Below, piece by piece: positions 7,512 to 11,500 of a DNA stretch of 11,500 bases. The notes below the pieces were generated by a model. It was not told the origin of the DNA. It worked only from the letters and a program-made list of their open reading frames with translations, and did no database searches. Every line of letters begins with the position of its first letter. Position 1 is the stretch's first letter. Made by a program: the position numbers and the translations under genes. The DNA comes from an uncultured Campylobacter sp. (GTDB lineage: Bacteria > Campylobacterota > Campylobacteria > Campylobacterales > Campylobacteraceae): NCBI RefSeq assembly GCF_938017615.1, contig NZ_CALIJA010000006.1, positions 1 through 11,500 of the forward strand. The letters run 5' to 3'.

Positions 7512-7520
7512 ATTATATCA
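7512..7520 (-). promoter_or_regulatory. Extended -10 promoter for the gatC-to-glyA operon
   Basis: The minus strand reads TGATATAAT, an exact TGnTATAAT extended -10, preceded by an AT-rich run with no -35 as is usual in Campylobacter. The start of transcription would fall near 7505, giving a leader of about 20 nt. Confidence 0.75.
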
Positions 7521-7559
7521 TAAAAATTCTTTATCTTAGGCGGTATTTAAAATTTTTTA

Positions 7560-7568
7560 TGCTACAAT
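7560..7568 (+). promoter_or_regulatory. Extended -10 promoter for the right-hand operon
   Basis: TGCTACAAT matches TGnTAnAAT and is preceded by AAATTTTTTA, the AT-rich pattern usual upstream of Campylobacter -10 boxes. It lies 32 nt before the TTG start at 7601 and is divergent from the gatC promoter, with the two -10 boxes 39 nt apart. Confidence 0.65.
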
Positions 7569-7600
7569 TACGCCGATTTTCTCAAACAAAGGACTGAATT

Positions 7601-8152
7601 TTGGCTTTAAAAGACGACATCGAAGGCGTGAAAAAAGAGATTGGCACAGAAGAGCAGTTTCTAGAAAGCGTCATAAAAAGTGAAATTTTCGTAAAAAAAT
7701 ACAAAAAGCCGCTGATATTTTTGGCTGCGGTTTTGATCGTAGCATTTATCGGATATTACGCAAATGAATTTCTAAGCGATCGCCGCATAGCAAGTGCTAA
7801 TGCGATCTATGACGAGCTGCTTAACAAGCGCGATGACGCTAAGCTAGCCGAGCTTAAGCAAGAAGATATAAATCTATACGCTCTTTATATTTTGCAAAAC
7901 GGCTCTGCAGACGAGCGAGCGGCGCTAGAAAATACCCAAGGCATCGATGTTATGCTAAAAGAGATAATAAATCTACAAAACGGCAAGCAAGGCGGAGTGC
8001 TACTCACCGATTACGATTCTTTGCTCAAAGGCTACGACCTACTAAAAGAGGGCAAAATCGAACAAGCTCACGCAGAGCTAGATAAAATTCCACTCAACTC
8101 GCCAGTTCGTCAAATCGCACTTGCTTTGAAACACTATGGAGGCAATAAATAA
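7601..8152 (+). CDS. Single-pass membrane protein with TPR-like C-terminus (YfgM-like)
   Basis: 183 residues: a charged N-terminus of about 35 residues, one membrane helix at about 37-54 (KPLIFLAAVLIVAFIGYYA), and an alpha-helical extracytoplasmic part. The last helices (LLKGYDLLKEGKIEQAHAELDKI at about 141-163) look like a tetratricopeptide hairpin. This layout is that of YfgM, an ancillary protein of the Sec translocon in E. coli that hands exported proteins to periplasmic chaperones. The next gene is a lipoprotein with propeller-like repeats, echoing the E. coli yfgM-bamB pair. I infer a role in envelope protein export; the sequence alone does not prove it. The start is TTG 7601, with AAAGGA seven bases upstream. 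No in-frame ATG lies near the N-terminus; the first is far inside. The stop overlaps the next ATG by one base. Confidence 0.88.
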   Translation: MALKDDIEGVKKEIGTEEQFLESVIKSEIFVKKYKKPLIFLAAVLIVAFIGYYANEFLSDRRIASANAIYDELLNKRDDAKLAELKQEDINLYALYILQNGSADERAALENTQGIDVMLKEIINLQNGKQGGVLLTDYDSLLKGYDLLKEGKIEQAHAELDKIPLNSPVRQIALALKHYGGNK

Positions 8153-9165
8153 TGAAAAAAACGCTGATATTTACGCTTTTACTATCGTTTTTATTTTTAG
8201 GCTGCTCGACGAAGCGCCAGTATTTCGAACCTAGCGACGAAAACATCACAGGCGATATGAAATTTAACGGCTCGCTGCCGTCGGAAATCGTAGCGGTTAG
8301 TAAAGATGGTGCTACGCTAAAAGACGGCGAAGTCATCTCTAAAAACGGGTTGGTGAAAAATTTCAAAGTCTTAAAAAGTGAGAAATTTTTAGGCGAATAT
8401 GACGGAAATTTCGTCGTAACCGACATCAATGGCACGCTTAAAGTAGTTGGTAGCACAGGTGCCGTAAAATTTGAAAAAGCCCTCGGCAGACAAGCGCTAA
8501 GTGCAAATATACGCGGCGATGATTTGGCTTTAGTGATGAGCGATGATTCGATTATGCTTATCAAGCTAAGCTCGGGCGCAGTGGTACTCGATCATAAAGT
8601 AGGCGATGCATTCGCAATCGATTCGCGCGTGGCGTCACCGCTATTTATCAACCAACTTATCGCTTATCCTGCGTTAGACGGACTAGTCAGCATCGCAGAA
8701 AACATAGGCGGGCGCTCGGCACGCGATTTCGTCGTGAGCAACCAGCCGTTTTTTAACAACATTATCGCCTTAGAAAACAAGGGCGATAACCTTTATGCTG
8801 TGACCGCCACTAGGCTAATGCTGGTAAGTCCTGCGGGCAATAAAAATCATAACGTAGACATCAAAGACGTGATTTTTAGCGGCGATAGAATTTATCTTTT
8901 TTTAAAAGACGGCAGAGTCGAGCTACTGGATCGCGGGCTAAATTTGATCAAATCGCGTAAATTTACCTTCGCGCAGTTTAGCGGCGCGCTACTTAGCGGC
9001 GGCTATTTGTATATCATCGAGCGCAACGGCTACGTCATCCGTGTGAATGAAAATTTAGAAGGTCAGGCGATCTACGAGTTAAATGGCGAGTTCGAGGATA
9101 AGTCTTTTATCGCAGGCAGCTCGTTTTACTACGACGATAAAATTTTAAATTTTGATGCTAGATAA
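8152..9165 (+). CDS. Lipoprotein with beta-propeller-like repeats (possible BamB counterpart)
   Basis: 337 residues with a clear lipoprotein signal: MKK, a hydrophobic core, and a lipobox ending LGC with lipidated Cys18. Ser19 follows, which would favour the outer membrane under the E. coli sorting rule. The mature part is almost all short strands in units of the kind D/G-x-hydrophobic-Y...G-x-hydrophobic, for example around 122-140 (DDLALVMSDDSIMLIKL), 212-226, 245-260 (DRIYLFLKDGRVELLD) and 283-300 (GGYLYIIERNGYVIRVNE). This is the look of PQQ-type or BamB-like propeller blades. Together with the YfgM-like gene just upstream, a place in outer-membrane protein assembly is a reasonable inference. 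No catalytic motif is visible. ATG 8152 overlaps the upstream TAA by one base. From memory C. jejuni has an unassigned lipoprotein in this position (Cj0396c). Confidence 0.88.
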   Translation: MKKTLIFTLLLSFLFLGCSTKRQYFEPSDENITGDMKFNGSLPSEIVAVSKDGATLKDGEVISKNGLVKNFKVLKSEKFLGEYDGNFVVTDINGTLKVVGSTGAVKFEKALGRQALSANIRGDDLALVMSDDSIMLIKLSSGAVVLDHKVGDAFAIDSRVASPLFINQLIAYPALDGLVSIAENIGGRSARDFVVSNQPFFNNIIALENKGDNLYAVTATRLMLVSPAGNKNHNVDIKDVIFSGDRIYLFLKDGRVELLDRGLNLIKSRKFTFAQFSGALLSGGYLYIIERNGYVIRVNENLEGQAIYELNGEFEDKSFIAGSSFYYDDKILNFDAR

Positions 9166-9487
9166 AATTTCAAAACTCTGCGTTCGCGAAGGGCTTCTGC
9201 TTCAAAAATTTCAAACGCTGGATATTGCTAGCTTCACGCGCTCGCGCTCATACGGCGCGTATTTCGGCGTGGATCTGAAAAGCTACAATGTGCTTGTGTT
9301 TATGCGCGACGCAAAATCCCGCTTTGTGATGCGCGATGCGGAATTTCTACTCTCGCTAGTAAACGACATTAGCGCAAGCCTAGGCAAGGTCGTGAAAAAA
9401 CGCGTGCTGTTTTACAACTCGCAGATGTGCTCTAAAAGCGCGAAATTTTTAAAAGAAAATGGATTTAGCCTCTATGCTTTTGTGTGA
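9155..9487 (+). CDS. Conserved-position hypothetical protein, 110 residues
   Basis: I do not recognise a family. The product is a soluble-looking basic protein without signal peptide or membrane helix. It has alternating helix and strand character (SKLCVREGLLLQKF, then YNVLVFMRDAKSRF, then KRVLFYNSQMC) and two cysteines, at residues 9 and 92. The start is taken as ATG 9155; the preceding TTG at 9152 would add one residue. It overlaps the lipoprotein gene by 11 nt and coaX by 14 nt, so it belongs to the operon and is probably translationally coupled. From memory C. jejuni also has a small unassigned gene between the lipoprotein and coaX (Cj0395c), which argues that it is real. Codon use resembles its neighbours. 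Confidence 0.8.
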   Translation: MLDKISKLCVREGLLLQKFQTLDIASFTRSRSYGAYFGVDLKSYNVLVFMRDAKSRFVMRDAEFLLSLVNDISASLGKVVKKRVLFYNSQMCSKSAKFLKENGFSLYAFV

Positions 9488-10094
9488 CGTAGGAAATTCC
9501 AGGGTTAAATTTTATAAAGGCGGCGTAACGCAAAGTATGCCTGTAGCGGAGTTTATGCGGTACGAGCCGAGGGAGCAAATTTTTTTCATTAGCGTCAATG
9601 ATAGCGTGAAAAAAAAGCTGAAAAACCCTCTATTTGTCGATCTGGCGTCGCACTTTGAGCTAAAAACCGCCTACCGCGGGCTTGGGATCGACCGCATAGC
9701 GGCGTGCTCGGCCGTAAACACCGGCGTCGTCGTCGATGCGGGCAGCGCGATCACCGTGGATTTGATGTTTAAAAGCTCGCATCTAGGCGGATTCATAATG
9801 CCAGGCATTAGCACGCTTTTAAAATCTTTCGCGAGCATCGCGCCCGTGCTGGACGTAACGCTTTCAACCAATATCGATCTGGATCCGCTGCCACAAAAGA
9901 CCGCAAGTGCCGTAAACTACGGGATTTTAAAGCCGATCGTGCTTACGATCGAAAACATCGCGGGCAATAATAAAATTTACTTCACGGGCGGCGACGGAGC
10001 CTATCTGATGCGGTATTTTCGCAACTCGATCTATGAAAAGGATCTGATCTTTAAATCGATGGTGAGCTTAATCGCAAAAAAGGGGCTCGCATGA
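9474..10094 (+). CDS. coaX: Type III pantothenate kinase CoaX
   Basis: Phosphorylates pantothenate, the first step of coenzyme A synthesis. The type III enzyme belongs to the acetate kinase/Hsp70 (ASKHA) fold and is not feedback-inhibited by CoA. With the start used, 206 residues. Motifs are the phosphate-binding DVGNS (5-9), GLGIDRIAA with the catalytic-site Asp (69-77), VVVDAGSAITVD (85-96), HLGGFIMPGI (103-112) and TGGDG (171-175). At 206 residues it is short for the family (often 240-260), but epsilonproteobacterial versions are compact. The start ATG 9474 is preferred because MLLCDVGNS matches Campylobacter CoaX N-termini. ATG 9459 would add MDLAS and has an A/G-rich stretch upstream, so it cannot be excluded. 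The stop overlaps hisG as ATGA. Confidence 0.93.
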   Translation: MLLCDVGNSRVKFYKGGVTQSMPVAEFMRYEPREQIFFISVNDSVKKKLKNPLFVDLASHFELKTAYRGLGIDRIAACSAVNTGVVVDAGSAITVDLMFKSSHLGGFIMPGISTLLKSFASIAPVLDVTLSTNIDLDPLPQKTASAVNYGILKPIVLTIENIAGNNKIYFTGGDGAYLMRYFRNSIYEKDLIFKSMVSLIAKKGLA

Positions 10095-10702
10095 TAACCA
10101 TAGCGCTACCGAAAGGCCGCATAGCCGACGACACGCTTAAAATTTTCAAAACCATCTTCGGGCTTGATTTTGCCTTCGAGGATCGCAAACTCATAATGCA
10201 AGAGGGCGATTTTAAATTCCTCTACGTCCGCAACCAAGATATCCCTACTTACGTTATGGGAGGTGCGGCGGATATCGGCGTAGTGGGGCTTGACGTGCTT
10301 GAGGAGCATCGCCCGGACGTGCTTACGCTGCTTGATCTTAAAATCGGAAAATGCCGCGTCTGCGTGGGCGTGCATGCGGGCACCAGGCTAAACTACGGCG
10401 CTCCGAGCCTAAAAATCGCTACAAAAATGCCTAACATTACTCGCGAGTACTTCGCCTCCAAGGCAGTCGCCGTAAATATCATCAAACTCTACGGCTCAAT
10501 CGAGCTAGCCCCGCTCATAGGGCTTGCCGACGCTATCGTCGATGTCGTGGAGACCGGCGCTACGATGAGGCAAAACGGGCTGCAACCCGCAGAAACCATA
10601 ATGCAAAGCTCGGCGCACCTCATCGCCAACAAAAACAGCTTCGTGCTAAAACGCGATGAAATTTTAAATTTAAGAGATAAACTAGCCTGCACGATCGCCT
10701 AA
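10091..10702 (+). CDS. hisG: ATP phosphoribosyltransferase HisG, short form
   Basis: Condenses ATP with PRPP, the first and committed step of histidine synthesis. The 203 residues cover only the two catalytic lobes: ALPKGRIADD (5-14), the GGAADIGVVGLDVLEE segment (57-72), and the PRPP-binding loop within DAIVDVVETGATMRQNGL (147-164). The C-terminal regulatory domain that gives the long form (about 290-300 residues) its histidine feedback is absent. In known short-form systems a separate HisZ subunit is needed for activity and control; no hisZ is in this window. The C-terminus ends normally for the short form, and the +1 frame after the stop does not resemble a regulatory domain, so this is not a truncation. 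ATG 10091 overlaps the coaX stop in ATGA and has AAGGGG upstream. Confidence 0.95.
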   Translation: MITIALPKGRIADDTLKIFKTIFGLDFAFEDRKLIMQEGDFKFLYVRNQDIPTYVMGGAADIGVVGLDVLEEHRPDVLTLLDLKIGKCRVCVGVHAGTRLNYGAPSLKIATKMPNITREYFASKAVAVNIIKLYGSIELAPLIGLADAIVDVVETGATMRQNGLQPAETIMQSSAHLIANKNSFVLKRDEILNLRDKLACTIA

Positions 10703-10800
10703 ACGCTCGCTTGCCCTGCCACACGGTGCCTGCGGCCCGCGCGGCATATTTTGCGTGAGTGATCATCGCCGCCTTGACGCAGTGTCGTTTAAAAAACCGC

Positions 10801-10827
10801 TGCTGCGTATAGAATTTTACGGCAGCA
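10801..10827 (-). terminator. Weak candidate terminator facing leftward
   Basis: Arms TGCTGCGTA (10801-10809) and TACGGCAGCA (10818-10827) pair with one bulged base around an 8-nt loop. On the minus strand the hairpin is followed, after four bases, by TTTTTT (10791-10796), so it would stop transcription coming from the right. On the plus strand no T-run follows, so it does not serve hisG in the usual way. Confidence 0.3.
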
Positions 10828-10908
10828 ACCAACCGCACCGACTAAATTTAAACCAGCCTGCAAATTTGATCTATCAAGAAGCGGAAGCGCTGTCGAGCCA
10901 CGGGGCGT

Positions 10909-10946
10909 AAAATTTTAAAATTCTATCGCTACAAATTTTAAAATTT
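10909..10946. repeat. Pair of AT-only palindromes forming a hairpin
   Basis: AAAATTTTAAAATT (10909-10922) and AAATTTTAAAATTT (10933-10946) are each self-complementary or nearly so. They can also pair with each other over 13 bases around a 10-nt loop. Similar AAATTTTA words are common in spacers of this window, so this may be background composition. Confidence 0.55.
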
Positions 10947-11041
10947 AGCCTAAATTTACAGCTCGTAGAATTCCGAAATTCTAAAACTCTGCAGCATAGA
11001 ATTTCAAAAATTCAAAATTTTGCGAGTTCTAAATTTAGGCT
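10947..11041. repeat. Large imperfect inverted repeat
   Basis: The left arm 10947-10972 and right arm 11016-11041 are complementary. The outer 12 pairs (AGCCTAAATTTA with TAAATTTAGGCT) are perfect. After one mismatch come 13 more pairs, three of them G-U. The 43-nt loop contains further AATTC/GAATT half-repeats. There is no T-run on either side and no open frame through it. Confidence 0.6.
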
Positions 11042-11500
11042 CAAATTCCCGCGGCTTGGAAACGGCAGAATTTCTGAATTTCAACTCGCTAAATTTCGCC
11101 ACTAAAAATCGCGCGAAATTTAATTAGCGCCATTCTTTAAGTATAGAAAGTAGCCTGCGCCAAAATCAAAGATGCTAGCCGCGCGTACGGATCAATCCCT
11201 GCTACGGCGATATTTGAAAAACTGCTTTATAAGACTTACAAAGCCCGCGTAAACGGCATTACTACCTATATTTTTAGGAAGGACAAACACGTTTAGCGCA
11301 GTCAATATATACAGTGCGAAAAATTTCAAATACAGCCGTTTAACAATTTTGATAAATTTTGGATTTAAGACAGGTTGCATCCCGGCGCCCGGCTCGAGTC
11401 CAGTCCGCGCTAGCTTGATTTTTTCGGGCACCGTTTGCTTTGGTCAGCTTTGTTTCGGATTTTTTCTGCACGTCTTGAGTCCGTTTTTGCGTGCTTTACT

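Larger units (their letters stand above)
10703..11500. other. Spacer of about 800 bp without a supportable gene
   Basis: From the hisG stop to the window end I find no gene with a start, a ribosome site and a recognisable product. The first 200 bases are GC-richer and include a frame open to 10910 (51 codons from GTG 10755, no Shine-Dalgarno). The middle (10909-11130) is strongly AT-rich and full of AATTTTAAAATT palindromes and inverted repeats. The last 350 bases carry a 79-codon minus-strand frame from GTG 11431 with a hydrophobic middle, and a plus-strand frame open at 11147-11302 that lacks a start codon. Decayed genes are possible; nothing identifies them. No convincing terminator for the hisG transcript was found. 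Confidence 0.55.

Noticed and set aside
8094..8564. Minus-strand frame of 156 codons opposite the TPR-like and lipoprotein genes
   Set aside because: It spans the junction of two supported plus-strand genes, is Ser/Phe-rich, and has no family match.
9609..9616. Run of eight A in coaX as a phase-variation tract
   Set aside because: A-runs of this length are common in such genomes, and phase-variable tracts in Campylobacter are mainly G-runs; coaX is expected to be constitutively needed.
11375..11415. TCGAGTCC-containing stretch resembling a tRNA T-arm
   Set aside because: The flanking bases do not form a proper T-stem, and no acceptor, D or anticodon arms can be built around it on either strand.
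11192..11431. Minus-strand frame of 79 codons with a hydrophobic middle
   Set aside because: GTG start with no Shine-Dalgarno, no family recognised, and an equally protein-like frame on the opposite strand. Kept only as a finding.
1..11500. CRISPR arrays, transposases, phage, toxin-antitoxin or defence genes
   Set aside because: None of their repeats, motifs or gene patterns were seen; the window is a core chromosomal block.

Overview
The window looks like a chromosomal housekeeping block from a Campylobacter-type epsilonproteobacterium (Campylobacterota). Supporting signs are the gene order (gatC ... cvpA, fur, lysS, glyA, then a SPOR-domain gene and aroE on one strand; a TPR-like gene, a lipoprotein and coaX on the other), the frequent AAATTT/AAAATTTT words, and extended -10 promoters of the form TGnTAnAAT without a clear -35. 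From memory this matches the C. jejuni Cj0394c-Cj0405 neighbourhood. The sequence looks richer in G+C than C. jejuni, which suggests an oral-type species (the gracilis/rectus/curvus kind); that species-level guess is inference.

Layout. 1-306: no supported gene. 307-7484 is entirely on the minus strand. Read in the direction of transcription, it starts at a consensus extended -10 at 7512-7520 and runs gatC, pilT, cvpA, fur, lysS, glyA with gaps of 10 nt or less, or short overlaps. It ends at a 24-nt perfectly palindromic terminator (2186-2209). A second minus-strand unit follows with its own promoter (2156-2164): a SPOR-domain membrane protein and aroE, overlapping by one base. On the right, a plus-strand operon starts from a divergent promoter (7560-7568): a YfgM-like membrane/TPR protein, a lipoprotein with propeller-like repeats, a 110-residue unknown, coaX and hisG, each overlapping the next. 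10703-11500 has no gene I can defend; it holds AT-rich palindromes, one large imperfect inverted repeat and some open frames without good starts.

Functions. The left block joins translation (GatC, LysS), one-carbon metabolism (GlyA), iron-responsive regulation (Fur), a pilus-retraction ATPase (PilT), an inner-membrane protein (CvpA family), a septal-peptidoglycan-binding protein (SPOR) and a shikimate-pathway step (AroE). The right block joins probable envelope-biogenesis proteins to CoA synthesis (CoaX) and the first step of histidine synthesis (short-form HisG). Two starts deserve correction: lysS begins at TTG 4961 and glyA at GTG 3465, both set by good Shine-Dalgarno sequences. I found no CRISPR array, tRNA, rRNA, insertion sequence, phage or defence system. 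The most noticeable biology is pilT inside the fur operon, a YfgM/BamB-like gene pair, and a short-form HisG.
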